Numbered from the stretch's first letter, positions 41,032-49,343 are shown. The stretch: DNA of 64,000 bases from Bacteroidales bacterium (GCA_020860515.1 JAJBUG010000061.1:82441-146440); one strand, 5' to 3'. The notes: generated by a model from the sequence alone, not told the origin. A program made the numbers and translations.

Positions 41032-41067
41032 CAAAGTTACTTATTAAAACAATATTTCGTAATTTTG
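41032..41067. promoter_or_regulatory. divergent promoter pair: TAACTTTG (minus) and TAATTTTG (plus)
   Basis: The minus box at 41032-41039 serves the DUF2027 gene; the plus box at 41060-41067 serves the queA-family gene. The boxes are 20 bp apart, so the two transcripts start almost back to back. The plus box ends 8 nt before the ATG, implying a very short leader. Confidence 0.65.
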
Positions 41068-41075
41068 TAACCGAT

Positions 41076-42314
41076 ATGACACCTAAAAATCTTAAAATTG
41101 TTGCGTACGACTATGATTTGCCAGAATGGCGCATAGCCAAGCACCCACTCGAGCAGCGCGAGCAGTGCAAGTTGCTGCGCGTAGATGGCGATGGGCATAT
41201 TTCTGAGCATGTTTTTGCCGATGTGCCTCAGTTGCTCCCTGCCAACTCGATACTCATATATAATAATACGCGCGTGATTAATGCGCGTCTGCATTTTCAC
41301 AAGCCATCGGGGGCTGCCATCGAGATTTTCTGCCTTGAGCCTCACGAACCAGTTGACTATGCCCAGAATTTTGCCTCGCGTGGCTCTTGCCAGTGGCTCT
41401 GCTTCGTCGGAAATAGCAAGCGGTGGCGCGAGGGTGAAGTGGTGCTTGACGACCCAAGTCTCAGCTTCGTGCTGCGCGCTACTCGCCTGTGCCGTGTTGA
41501 CAATGCCTCGATAATCCAATTCGACTGGAATTGGAGAGAGGACGCAGAATCCTCGCAATCCGAGCTGCCTACTTTTGCCACAGTCATCGAAGCCGCTGGC
41601 CAAATCCCTGTGCCCCCTTATCTTAACCGCGACACCGAGGCGAGCGATAGCCAGGATTATCAGACTGTGTATTCGCGCATCCAAGGCTCAGTAGCAGCTC
41701 CCACCGCTGGCCTTCATTTTACCGACAAGGTGCTAAGCGATATTGATGCCCAGGGAATCCCACGGCGCGAACTTACGCTGCATGTGGGAGCGGGTACATT
41801 CCAACCCGTGAAGGAGGACGATGTGGCCCAACATCTGATGCACAGCGAGTTTATTGCCGTGCCGCTTAGCCTTATCGAGGAATTGGCCTCGACTGACCGT
41901 GAGATAGTGGCTGTGGGCACAACCACTGTGCGCACCCTTGAAAGCCTCTATCACATTGGCTGCCTGATGTATCAGGGTCGATGGGAGGGGGAGGTGCCCC
42001 AATGGTACCCTTATGAGGATGAGCATCCCCGCTTGCCAGTGGAGCAGGCACTTGGCATTGTGGCTCAGTGGCTTAAGGCGCATGGCTTAAAGACATTGCT
42101 TGCCTCAACGCGCATAATCATTGCTCCGGGCTACCGCTACCAGTTAGTGAAGCATCTGATCACCAATTTCCATCAGCCCAAGTCCACGCTGCTTCTCCTG
42201 GTGAGCGCCTTCATTGGCGATGATTGGCGCCAAGCTTATGATTATGCCATGGCTCACGATTTCAGATTCCTGAGCTATGGCGATGCTTGCCTCTTTTCTT
42301 GCAAATCAAAATAA
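41076..42314 (+). CDS. queA: S-adenosylmethionine:tRNA ribosyltransferase-isomerase family (QueA-like)
   Basis: QueA adds the epoxycyclopentane ring of epoxyqueuosine at tRNA position 34. Hallmarks present are YDYDLPEWRIAKHP, ILIYNNTRVINARL, SVAAPTAGLHFT, LHVGAGTFQPV, VGTTTVRTLES and ITNFHQPKSTLLLLVSAF. I start at ATG 41076; upstream in-frame codons overlap promoter sequence. At 412 aa it exceeds classical QueA (~345 aa); some Bacteroidota carry a longer paralog, so a divergent role is possible. Confidence 0.87.
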   Translation: MTPKNLKIVAYDYDLPEWRIAKHPLEQREQCKLLRVDGDGHISEHVFADVPQLLPANSILIYNNTRVINARLHFHKPSGAAIEIFCLEPHEPVDYAQNFASRGSCQWLCFVGNSKRWREGEVVLDDPSLSFVLRATRLCRVDNASIIQFDWNWREDAESSQSELPTFATVIEAAGQIPVPPYLNRDTEASDSQDYQTVYSRIQGSVAAPTAGLHFTDKVLSDIDAQGIPRRELTLHVGAGTFQPVKEDDVAQHLMHSEFIAVPLSLIEELASTDREIVAVGTTTVRTLESLYHIGCLMYQGRWEGEVPQWYPYEDEHPRLPVEQALGIVAQWLKAHGLKTLLASTRIIIAPGYRYQLVKHLITNFHQPKSTLLLLVSAFIGDDWRQAYDYAMAHDFRFLSYGDACLFSCKSK

Positions 42315-42351
42315 ATTTTGCAAAATTCTTGATAAACTTGTAATTTATAAG

Positions 42352-42359
42352 TAATTTTG
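42352..42359 (+). promoter_or_regulatory. -7 box TAATTTTG for the ROK kinase
   Basis: It is a TAnnTTTG match 63 nt before the kinase ATG. Confidence 0.65.
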
Positions 42360-42422
42360 TGGCGGATTTCCGAAATTGATTTTTTTAACCTAATAACATA
42401 ACCCCTAAACTACCAAATCTAC

Positions 42423-43391
42423 ATGAAACCTTATGTACTTGGCATCGACATCGGTGGTACGAACACAGTGTTCGGCATCGTTGACGCTCGTGGCAATGTG
42501 ATTGCCAGCAGTTCAATCAAGACCGCAAAGCACCCCAAAATTGAAGACTATGTGGAGGAGCTTTACACCGAGGTAATGCGTCTTATTGAAGCTAATGACG
42601 CAACTGACAAGGTGGGCGGAATCGGCGTGGGCGCTCCCAATGGCAACTATTACACTGGCCGCATCGAGTACGCTCCCAATCTGATCTGGGAGGGTGTGAT
42701 TCCACTGCAGAAGATGCTTCAGGATAGGTTCAATCTTCCCGTTGCTATCACCAATGATGCCAATGCAGCTGCCATGGGCGAAATGACCTACGGCGCAGCT
42801 CGCGGCATGAAGGATTTCATCATGATTACCCTTGGCACTGGCGTGGGGTCGGGAATCGTAGCTAACGGCCAGATGGTTTACGGCCACGACGGCTTGGCTG
42901 GTGAGCTGGGTCACATGATTGTGAAGCGCAACAACGGACGCCTCTGCGGTTGCGGACGTGCAGGCTGCCTTGAGGCCTATTGCTCGGCCACTGGCGTGGC
43001 TCGCACAGCTCGCGAGTTCTTAGAGATTCGCCAAGAGCCCTCGCTCCTTCGCAACATCCCCATCGAGAGCATCACATCTAAGGATGTGTATGATGCTGCC
43101 ATCCAAGGCGATAAACTGGCTAAGGACGTGTTTGACTACACCGGCACTATCCTTGGCGAGGCCTTTGCTGACATGATGGTATTCTCATCACCCCAAGCCT
43201 TCATCATCTTCGGCGGTCTGGCCAAGAGTGGTGACTTGCTGCTCAAGCCCCTCAAGGAAGCTATGGACAAGAACATGCTTAATTGCTTCAAGGGCAAGGC
43301 TAAGGTGCTGCTGAGCGAACTCAAGGAGGCTGATGCAGCAGTGCTCGGCGCAAGCGCCCTGGCTTGGGAGGCAAAAATGATAGAAAACTAA
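42423..43391 (+). CDS. ROK-family sugar kinase (glucokinase-type)
   Basis: The ATP motif GIDIGGTNTVFGIVD starts the 322-aa protein. ITNDANAAAMGE holds the catalytic Asp, TLGTGVGSGIV is the second phosphate loop, and GELGHMIV with CGCGRAGCLE forms the ROK zinc site. Glucose is the likeliest substrate, but N-acetylhexosamines are possible for ROK enzymes and would suit an organism with the GH20 enzyme at the left end (inference). A Crp/Fnr regulator gene follows. Confidence 0.92.
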   Translation: MKPYVLGIDIGGTNTVFGIVDARGNVIASSSIKTAKHPKIEDYVEELYTEVMRLIEANDATDKVGGIGVGAPNGNYYTGRIEYAPNLIWEGVIPLQKMLQDRFNLPVAITNDANAAAMGEMTYGAARGMKDFIMITLGTGVGSGIVANGQMVYGHDGLAGELGHMIVKRNNGRLCGCGRAGCLEAYCSATGVARTAREFLEIRQEPSLLRNIPIESITSKDVYDAAIQGDKLAKDVFDYTGTILGEAFADMMVFSSPQAFIIFGGLAKSGDLLLKPLKEAMDKNMLNCFKGKAKVLLSELKEADAAVLGASALAWEAKMIEN

Positions 43392-43462
43392 AAAGTTGCG
43401 AGGAAGGGGGCTTTTAGCCTCAATATACCTTAGTTGCGACTTTTTCAAAACTTTTGGTGCGA

Positions 43463-43500
43463 TTTTTGCGTTAGTATTTTTAAAAATACTAACGCAAAAA
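43463..43500. promoter_or_regulatory. 38-bp perfect palindrome before the Crp/Fnr gene
   Basis: The arms TTTTTGCGTTAGTATTTTT (43463-43481) and its exact complement (43482-43500) meet with no spacer, ending 11 nt before ATG 43512. It is either the terminator of the ROK transcript or an operator for the adjacent dimeric regulator; perfect zero-spacer symmetry favours protein binding, the T-run after the stem favours termination. Confidence 0.6.
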
Positions 43501-43511
43501 TTTTTGTTTCC

Positions 43512-44198
43512 ATGGATAGCATGTTTGACATACTCACTGAGTTGCCGCTGTTTCGTGGGGTGACTCACGAGCGCATAGCAGCTACTGTGGGAATGGCGAA
43601 GTTTCACTTTTTGAAATTCGCCCCAGGCGAGACTATAGCCCAGGCTGGAGAGGCTTGCACTCATATCAAATTCATAATCGCTGGCAGCGCTGTGATAACC
43701 ATAGCTAATAGCGACGACCGATTCCGCATCAGCCAGACCTTAGAGGCTCCTGATGTGATATCACCCGATTTCCTATTCGGATCGGCCACGATTTATCCCG
43801 GCACTGTGGTGGCTAAGGATGAGGTGAGCATTGTGCAGATTACAAAGAATGACTACATGAATGTATTGGCGAGTGACCATATTTTTATGTTCAATTTCCT
43901 CAACTATCTGTCGATGAATGCTCAGAAGTGCATCGACGGCGTATTAGCCATGACCAATGGCAGCATCGAGGAGCGGTTGGCTATGTGGGTAGTGGCGCTG
44001 ACTCAGCCTACGGCCAAGGACATTGCCATCACTTGTAAGAATCGCGATCTCTACGCTATGTTCGGTGTGCAGCGCAGTTCGTTTATAAATGCTCTTGACC
44101 ACCTTGTGGAGCTTGGAGCAGTAAAATACGGTGCCGGAGTCATCGAAATAACCGACCGCCGTGCCATGCTCTCAATCATGCGCAATGGTGTAGAATAA
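43512..44198 (+). CDS. Crp/Fnr-family transcriptional regulator
   Basis: Starting at ATG 43512 gives 228 aa: a cyclic-nucleotide-binding-like beta-roll (~5-120, FLKFAPGETIAQAGEACTHIKFII) and a C-terminal winged helix with recognition region DLYAMFGVQRSSFINALDHL. The upstream in-frame extension is translated from the palindrome and is not credible. No Fe-S cysteine cluster is evident, so it is more Crp- than Fnr-like. The effector is unknown. Confidence 0.87.
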   Translation: MDSMFDILTELPLFRGVTHERIAATVGMAKFHFLKFAPGETIAQAGEACTHIKFIIAGSAVITIANSDDRFRISQTLEAPDVISPDFLFGSATIYPGTVVAKDEVSIVQITKNDYMNVLASDHIFMFNFLNYLSMNAQKCIDGVLAMTNGSIEERLAMWVVALTQPTAKDIAITCKNRDLYAMFGVQRSSFINALDHLVELGAVKYGAGVIEITDRRAMLSIMRNGVE

Positions 44199-44212
44199 CA
44201 CCTGGCGCATGA

Positions 44213-45226
44213 TTAAAAGCGGCACATTAGTTCTACTACGATTTTGTCATGATTAGAGATGCCAGGGTCGATGCCTTGGCGGTAGAAGTATTTTTCGTAG
44301 TTGATGCGGATGTCGGCATGGAGCGAGGAGGATCCAAAGTGCAGAGTTAAGCCCCCAGTGATGCGCTGACGCTTGGGATCATTGGTGTAAAGCAATCCAT
44401 CAGTATTTTTGGTGCCATCGCTGTGATCCGACATAAAGTCATAGCGTGCCAACACTGAAAGTCCTGAAAGCACCTCTTTAATGGGGATTCGGTATGCAGC
44501 AAAGGCATCAACTGCATTGACGCTCGGAAAGGCTCCCTTGAAGTAGTTCTTACGTAAATACTCGGCCTCCACGTGCCAGCGAGAGTCTTGATAGTATGCT
44601 CCGATATCCCACATCATAATGCTTACATCTTCTGGTCGAATCTTTTGGCAACTCAGTTCGATTGTATAATGCTGAGCCAATGTGGCCTGAGTCTTGAATG
44701 AAAAATTGTACTTATTGGTCCAATAATCTTTTTGATCGGTGAGGCCGCTGCCATTGAATATTCCTCCTTCGATTACCCAAGGCAATGATTTGATTGGAGA
44801 AATTGACGCCGCTAAGCCCACATCTCGCACATTGCCAACCTGCTTAGCTATAAACGAGCGATTGGCGAAATACTGCTGATGGGGTGAGCGGTGCGCATCT
44901 ATGGTGAAGGGCACTCTCATCTGTCCCATAGTTACCGCCCACCAATCAGGCTTTACCCTCACATAAGCGTCAAGCATCTTAATTTTGCCTTCGTCGGAGA
45001 GGTCGATTTCCGCCTTGTAGGATATGATAGGAATTATTTTTCCGGTGACACTAAGACGCGCATTGCGCACCTCGAAACGCCCCTTGTCGATCTGTGGTTC
45101 GTATTCATATTTTGCTCTGACCGTACCATTGACTGTGGGTGTGGGCAGAGTGATTGTGGTTTGTGCATCGCATATCAGGGATATTACACTCAACGCACTG
45201 AAAAGCAGAATTTTAATCTGTGACAT
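44213..45226 (-). CDS. porin (phosphate-selective OprO/OprP-like barrel)
   Basis: A signal peptide ends near CDAQ (~22). The 337-aa body follows the OprO/P pattern: GTVRAKYEYEPQIDKGRFEVRNARLSV split across early strands, KAEIDLSDEGKIKMLDAYV, MGQMRVPFTIDAHRSPHQQYF, and a C-terminal Phe (LMCRF). It likely forms an outer-membrane channel; the substrate is unclear. Convergent with the Crp/Fnr gene, with only 14 nt between their stops. Confidence 0.87.
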   Translation of the reverse strand: MSQIKILLFSALSVISLICDAQTTITLPTPTVNGTVRAKYEYEPQIDKGRFEVRNARLSVTGKIIPIISYKAEIDLSDEGKIKMLDAYVRVKPDWWAVTMGQMRVPFTIDAHRSPHQQYFANRSFIAKQVGNVRDVGLAASISPIKSLPWVIEGGIFNGSGLTDQKDYWTNKYNFSFKTQATLAQHYTIELSCQKIRPEDVSIMMWDIGAYYQDSRWHVEAEYLRKNYFKGAFPSVNAVDAFAAYRIPIKEVLSGLSVLARYDFMSDHSDGTKNTDGLLYTNDPKRQRITGGLTLHFGSSSLHADIRINYEKYFYRQGIDPGISNHDKIVVELMCRF

Positions 45227-45248
45227 ATAATGGTTATTATTCTTACTG

Positions 45249-45256
45249 CAAAGTTA
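45249..45256 (-). promoter_or_regulatory. -7 box TAACTTTG for the porin
   Basis: It is a perfect TAnnTTTG match 22 nt before the porin ATG on the minus strand. Confidence 0.7.
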
Positions 45257-45314
45257 CGCCTCGAATAATTCACCATTATTTCATTCCCATTAAATTTTTA
45301 TTATAAAAACGAAA

Positions 45315-45646
45315 GTGCATTGCTTCACAGCAACGCACCTCCCTCATAACCAAAATTCAAGTATATATTTTTTGTCTAACAAAGATGTCAATCTTATGTT
45401 TTCCAATGTCTGCTTCAATATCTGATTATGTTTCTTCTTATTGTTTGAGTTAGTTTATTTGTATGAATGGTATGTCGCTCCAACAAGGATGCAACCCCTG
45501 GCAGTGACAATTATTTGGCGGCCAGTCCAATTTCGCTCGGAATGGTCGACTCAACTTCGTCCACGGACCACGGTGGCCACGAAGACTAAGGATTTAGGGA
45601 GAGTCTGAAGTCCTGAGTGATGAACTGGGATTCCATTGCAAAGTTA
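45315..45646 (-). ncRNA. candidate independent non-coding transcript (~320 nt)
   Basis: No convincing frame exists between the porin and the PCMD gene. On the minus strand a TAACTTTG box (45639-45646) lies just past the PCMD gene's terminator, and a hairpin GTGCGTTGCT-GTGA-AGCAATGCAC (45338-45315) followed by TTTCGTTTTT looks like an intrinsic terminator. The unit between them would be ~320 nt. Internal stems are modest. A motif CTCATAACCAAAATTCAAG (plus, 45343-45362) resembles the leader directly before the thioredoxin gene at 60208, so part of it may be a relic of another gene's 5' region. Confidence 0.4.
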
Positions 45647-45693
45647 ATACATAATTGTTACGAAAACAAGAGAATTGAGTGAAAAAATATTTA

Positions 45694-45727
45694 AAAATCG
45701 TTAAAAGTAGTCACTTTTAACGATTTT
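45694..45727. terminator. 15-bp terminator after the PCMD gene
   Basis: Exact arms AAAATCGTTAAAAGT (45694-45708) and its complement (45713-45727) around AGTC, 30 nt past the stop. Confidence 0.8.
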
Positions 45728-45757
45728 AGCTATATTTTGTTAAAGGTTTTAACAGGT

Positions 45758-46705
45758 TTACATTTGCCAACCTACGTTGTCAACCCAAAGCGTAAGGCCT
45801 GGCGTGCCAATATAGGCTGTGCCGCTTCCCGAAGAAAACATCACGAACACATGGGTAGGAGTTGCATCAGGGTCGTCCCAGCCTACTTCCTCAATAGGTA
45901 CCAGCTTGCCCTTGCTATTGTGCGCATAGTAGCTGTTCTCCTTTGGAATAAGCCCCATCCCAGCGCTTTCGCTCGAAGTGACCTCGCCATAGTGGATAGG
46001 GAGGTGGAAGCCGTTGACCCAATCAGTCGAACTGCCAAAGCGGTGCCGGGCTGTGCCAACGCGCTTGGCGTAGATGTGACCATCCTTATCTTCCCATCGG
46101 CGTTGCAAGATTACCAATACCTCGGCTTTGTCGGATCCCTGATAAGTTTTCTTCTTTCCAAAGCCCGAGGAATAGACACGCTCGTTGGTATTGGGCATCG
46201 ACACTTTGTAATCGAAAACCAATGCCTCAGGACGCTTGGCAAAGGGTATGCCCATCTCCATCTTGCTATAAGGATTCTTGGTTGATTTGATAGGCTCCAT
46301 CATTTGGCCAAGGAAAATCGAACCAGCCACCATAACCTCCATGTTTACAACGCCAAGCACCTTGCACTCTTCGAATTGAGTGACCAGCTTGGCGCATTTG
46401 CCAGAACCGCGAGCGTCGGGATATACCGAATTGCTTGTCTTTACAATTCCCATAGGGCTTGCCAGCACATTGCTTGTGGCCCAGGGCGAACCTCCGAGAT
46501 TGGTATAGGGCTTCGAGCCGTTGATAGTCTGCGTGGGCCCAATCTCATAAATGGTCTTCTCATGTCCGCCAAGCATCTTCGATTCTTTAATGTTGCGAGT
46601 CACCCATTGGTCGAAGTGGCCAAAGGGAATATACTCTATGGATTGAGCCGGAGCTAACATCACGCCCAATAATAGTGCATATAATATAATATTTATGCGT
46701 CTCAT
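45758..46705 (-). CDS. secreted PCMD-domain protein
   Basis: A Sec signal (~1-20, ending APAQS) without lipobox is followed by a single PCMD-type domain: YIPFGHFDQWVTRN, GKCAKLVTQFEECKVLG, AGSIFLGQMME, PEALVFDYKVSMP, VILQRRWEDKDGHIYAKRVG, TPGLTLWVDNVGWQM. At 315 aa it is the domain on its own, unlike the multi-domain versions at 24-33 kb. A carbohydrate-related role is implied only by the family name. No clear -7 box is seen upstream. Confidence 0.82.
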   Translation of the reverse strand: MRRINIILYALLLGVMLAPAQSIEYIPFGHFDQWVTRNIKESKMLGGHEKTIYEIGPTQTINGSKPYTNLGGSPWATSNVLASPMGIVKTSNSVYPDARGSGKCAKLVTQFEECKVLGVVNMEVMVAGSIFLGQMMEPIKSTKNPYSKMEMGIPFAKRPEALVFDYKVSMPNTNERVYSSGFGKKKTYQGSDKAEVLVILQRRWEDKDGHIYAKRVGTARHRFGSSTDWVNGFHLPIHYGEVTSSESAGMGLIPKENSYYAHNSKGKLVPIEEVGWDDPDATPTHVFVMFSSGSGTAYIGTPGLTLWVDNVGWQM

Positions 46706-47071
46706 ATGGGTATTCTCTCTCTAAATAGTATTCTCTAATATGTCACCATATTTAACGTAAAAAGGGTGACAAATGTTGTCACCCTTTATTCCTATAAATT
46801 GGCCAATTAAGTAAATTAAGTAAGTTTTCAGATTAAATTTAAATTAACTCAAGCCACATGAGAATATCTCACACTAGAAACAAGCCAAGGAGGTAAGAGA
46901 AGAAGCAGCTCAAAAAGGCTACTATATCGCTCAGTCATCTTGGGAAACCAAATCGGTAGATTAATCACAGCTTGTCGAGCCTCGCAGATGCTCGCTGAGA
47001 AGATACCTTAAGGGGTGTGCCTATTATGACACACCCCCTTATGTATCTCTTTACTTGGTTTTGATATATAT
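46706..47071. other. non-coding gap with two hairpins
   Basis: Hairpin one (AAAGGGTGACAA/TTGTCACCCTTT, 46761-46787) and hairpin two (AAGGGGTGTG...CACACCCC, 47010-47040) can end transcripts from the flanking genes. The ~200 nt between them contain no recognised gene. The second hairpin's complement GGTGTGTCATAAT recurs near 63950 at the right window edge. Confidence 0.5.
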
Positions 47072-48808
47072 TTACAAAGTTATCTTCTTCTCTATGATTA
47101 CGCGTGGGGGGTCCATGGTCAGGCCCCGGAAGAGGATGGTGATGCCGTGGAGGGTGCAGCCATCGATGGCGCGGAGCAATCGGGGCGAGGCTGCATAGGT
47201 TTCAATCTGAGCCTCGGCCTCGTCGTACTTGTCGGCGACCTCCTTCTCTGAGGCATCCTTGCGGGCGTACTTCAGCTCAAAGATGTAGCAGTGGGTGGCA
47301 TTGGGGTAGTGGCTGCGCAGGGGCACCAGCACAAAGTCGTTGTAGCCGTAGTTAAGCTCCATCTCCGGGCACAGCAGCGCATAGTCGCACACCCCGAGCC
47401 AAGCTTTGAAAAAACCCTGCACGTTGTGCTCGCCGCCGATGGTGTCGCGTACTGACGAGAGTTCCTTGAACGCCTCGCCGATCTTTTCTATGACCGGGCG
47501 CCATTCTCCGTTGTAAACCATCGAGCGGTAGTCCTTCTCTATGGGCTTCTTGGCGATGGGGTGCACGTTCTCGTACATGTTGATCATGAAGTTCCAATAC
47601 TGCTGGCGCACGCACTCGTTGGGGATGACCATGTGGCTGATGGGGTATTCGCCGCCGTCGATGGTGAGCAAGCCGTAGTAGTAGACCAGGGAGAGGAAGT
47701 TGTCCTCCTGGAGCAGCTCCATCGCCGGGAACGAGGTCTTCAGCTTCATGTCGATGAAGCCTTCGTTGGCAATCTGCTCGATGGCCGAGATGCGCGTTTC
47801 GCGGCGGATGCCGTGGTCGAGGTTGATCAGCATCTGCAGCTTAGAAAAATCTGTCTTTATGTTCTTGTCGATCATGTCCTCAGGCGGCAGCCCGGTCTTC
47901 AGCAGCGGGCTCATGTAGTACAGGGCCATGTCGCAGTTGTACACAGTCTCGCGGCCATGCTTCTTCAAGGAGAAGCAGTAGTTGTCGTACCACGGCTTCA
48001 TGTCGGCGATGATGTCGTCAATCTCGCCATCTACCCTGCCGCAATCTTTGTAGTATGCCAGCATCTGGCGCACGTCCTTCTCCTCGAAGCCGAGCATCGA
48101 GTTGAAGTCGGGCAGGTTTGAGATGTTCCAGTCGATGTTGTAGCCGCTGGTGAGGTCGTCGAGGGTCACCGGCGATATGCCGATCATGAAGATGCGCTCG
48201 AACATCCCCTTGAACAGCTTGAAGAAGTTTCTGTAAAACCCATCAGTGTGAGTCAAGTTTCCAAACACTTCGCTGCCATGGCTGGCAAGCACGTTGTTGG
48301 TGAAGTTATCGTACTCGTCGATTATAAGGTACAATGAGAGTTCCATATCGTGGGCATACCCCTCAATTATGTTGAGCTTGGATTCCGCGCTTTTAGCCTC
48401 AAGGACCTGCCTGTATGTGAAGTCGTCATAAAACTCCTTGTACTTCTCAATAAAGCGGTTCAATTGCCTACTGCAATACTCATTGAACTTGCTTTCAAGA
48501 TTATCTATAGACCCTCTTGCGCGGGAGAAGTCGAAACGCATCACTTGAAACTTGTTGGCAAGCCGTGTTGGATTTTTTCCGATCCACAACCCGCCGAACA
48601 GCTCCTGGAAGCGATCTTTCATATTGACATCGTAATATGCCTCCATCATGCTAAGGAACAGGCTCTTGCCGAAGCGGCGAGGGCGAATCATGAGCAGATA
48701 GCTGTTCTCCTCCTCGAGCAGAGGGAGATACATGGTTTTGTCGACATAGTACAAGTCGTCGCGCCTGATGCGCTTGAAGTCGGATATTCCGTAAGGCAGC
48801 TGTTTCAT
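47072..48808 (-). CDS. AAA-ATPase-like protein with C-terminal PD-(D/E)XK nuclease domain (copy 1)
   Basis: ATG 48808 gives 578 aa. An N-terminal ATPase-like domain has the P-loop variant RPRRFGKS (42-49) and a Walker B stretch YLIIDEYDNF. The C-terminal DUF1703-type nuclease domain carries GYNDFVLVP and FELKYARK, matching D and E-x-K of the PD-(D/E)XK core. Members are abundant and multi-copy in gut Bacteroidales; no function is established (defence or DNA repair are guesses). The frame upstream to 49042 antisenses the RNA at 48941-49204 and is not credible. Confidence 0.88.
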   Translation of the reverse strand: MKQLPYGISDFKRIRRDDLYYVDKTMYLPLLEEENSYLLMIRPRRFGKSLFLSMMEAYYDVNMKDRFQELFGGLWIGKNPTRLANKFQVMRFDFSRARGSIDNLESKFNEYCSRQLNRFIEKYKEFYDDFTYRQVLEAKSAESKLNIIEGYAHDMELSLYLIIDEYDNFTNNVLASHGSEVFGNLTHTDGFYRNFFKLFKGMFERIFMIGISPVTLDDLTSGYNIDWNISNLPDFNSMLGFEEKDVRQMLAYYKDCGRVDGEIDDIIADMKPWYDNYCFSLKKHGRETVYNCDMALYYMSPLLKTGLPPEDMIDKNIKTDFSKLQMLINLDHGIRRETRISAIEQIANEGFIDMKLKTSFPAMELLQEDNFLSLVYYYGLLTIDGGEYPISHMVIPNECVRQQYWNFMINMYENVHPIAKKPIEKDYRSMVYNGEWRPVIEKIGEAFKELSSVRDTIGGEHNVQGFFKAWLGVCDYALLCPEMELNYGYNDFVLVPLRSHYPNATHCYIFELKYARKDASEKEVADKYDEAEAQIETYAASPRLLRAIDGCTLHGITILFRGLTMDPPRVIIEKKITL

Positions 48809-48843
48809 TTCTGTCAAATTTAGCTGTGGGTCAATTCTTATCA

Positions 48844-48851
48844 CAAAAGTA
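48844..48851 (-). promoter_or_regulatory. -7 box TACTTTTG for ATPase/nuclease copy 1
   Basis: It is a TAnnTTTG match 35 nt before ATG 48808. Another match, TAAATTTG at 48815-48822, lies too close to the ATG unless the mRNA is leaderless. Confidence 0.55.
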
Positions 48852-48931
48852 CAAAAAATCCGGCAATCCACAAAATCAAAATGCAACGAGAAATTTTTGG
48901 GGAATCGATTTGTATTTTGGGAAAAAAGCAG

Positions 48932-48939
48932 TAACTTTG
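48932..48939 (+). promoter_or_regulatory. -7 box TAACTTTG for the structured RNA
   Basis: A perfect TAnnTTTG match ends 1 nt before the first paired base of the RNA at 48941-49204; there is no gene downstream on this strand to which it could belong. Confidence 0.7.
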
Positions 48940-48940
48940 C

Positions 48941-49240
48941 TGAGTGTCTCGCAAGCAGAACCCGAGAGTGGGACTGAGGGCGGGAACAGTTACATATTCG
49001 GCGTTTACTTACGCTTCGTTCTTGACCTTTGGAATCTCGCAAATTACCTAAGATTAGCAGGAACCCAGCAACAGTAGATGCCTACGGAGGTATGTTAATG
49101 CCTTCAAGTGCTGCCTATTGCTTAGGCGGCCTTGATGTGCCATATACCTGTCACGTGGGCTTCTGCTTTGCTCGTTCTTTAACCTGGGCAATGCGAGAGC
49201 CTCAAAAGTGGGACGGGCAAAAGACTTGAGACCCACGTAT
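48941..49240 (+). ncRNA. large structured non-coding RNA candidate (~265 nt core)
   Basis: The ends pair: TGAG (48941-48944) with CTCA (49201-49204) and TCTCGCA (48947-48953) with TGCGAGA (49192-49198). The next helix AGCAGAACCC (48954-48963) pairs with GGGCTTCTGCT (49157-49167, one bulge). Between these 3' strands lies hairpin TTGCTC...GGGCAA (49168-49191), giving a three-way junction with no unpaired base at the joints. Inner nested pairs include ACAG/CTGT and ATAT/ATAT, with hairpins at 49001-49014 and 49078-49093. A GTGGG...CCCAC hairpin then ATTTTA follows the core. Candidates are a divergent 6S RNA or the Bacteroidales-1 RNA family; neither is shown. Confidence 0.65.
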
Positions 49241-49343
49241 TTTATGCACATAGGACAGAGAATAAAGGAAGTGATTCTGGAGAAGCGGATAAAACAACCC
49301 CATGCCCCTGAATAAGAAATAAGTTAGCCCAACAACCAAAAAG

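Noticed and set aside
42513..42914. Overlapping minus-strand gene inside the ROK kinase
   Set aside because: The antisense frame is a by-product of codon bias in a clearly conserved gene; this applies to many similar frames across the window.
43434..43511. Longer N-terminus for the Crp/Fnr regulator
   Set aside because: The added residues are a translation of the palindrome; the family fold starts at MDSMFDILTELPLF.
46858..46990. Short peptide genes in the 46.7-47.1 kb gap
   Set aside because: Several frames are open for 12-49 codons but none has a start, motif and spacing that support translation.
48809..49042. N-terminal extension of ATPase/nuclease copy 1
   Set aside because: The frame is open but lies antisense to the structured RNA and past two promoter boxes, and it lacks family similarity; the start ATG 48808 matches copy 2 in length.
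49029..49229. Small protein of 66 aa on the plus strand
   Set aside because: It coincides with the paired RNA core, has no recognisable motif and no ribosome-friendly context; structure explains the sequence better.
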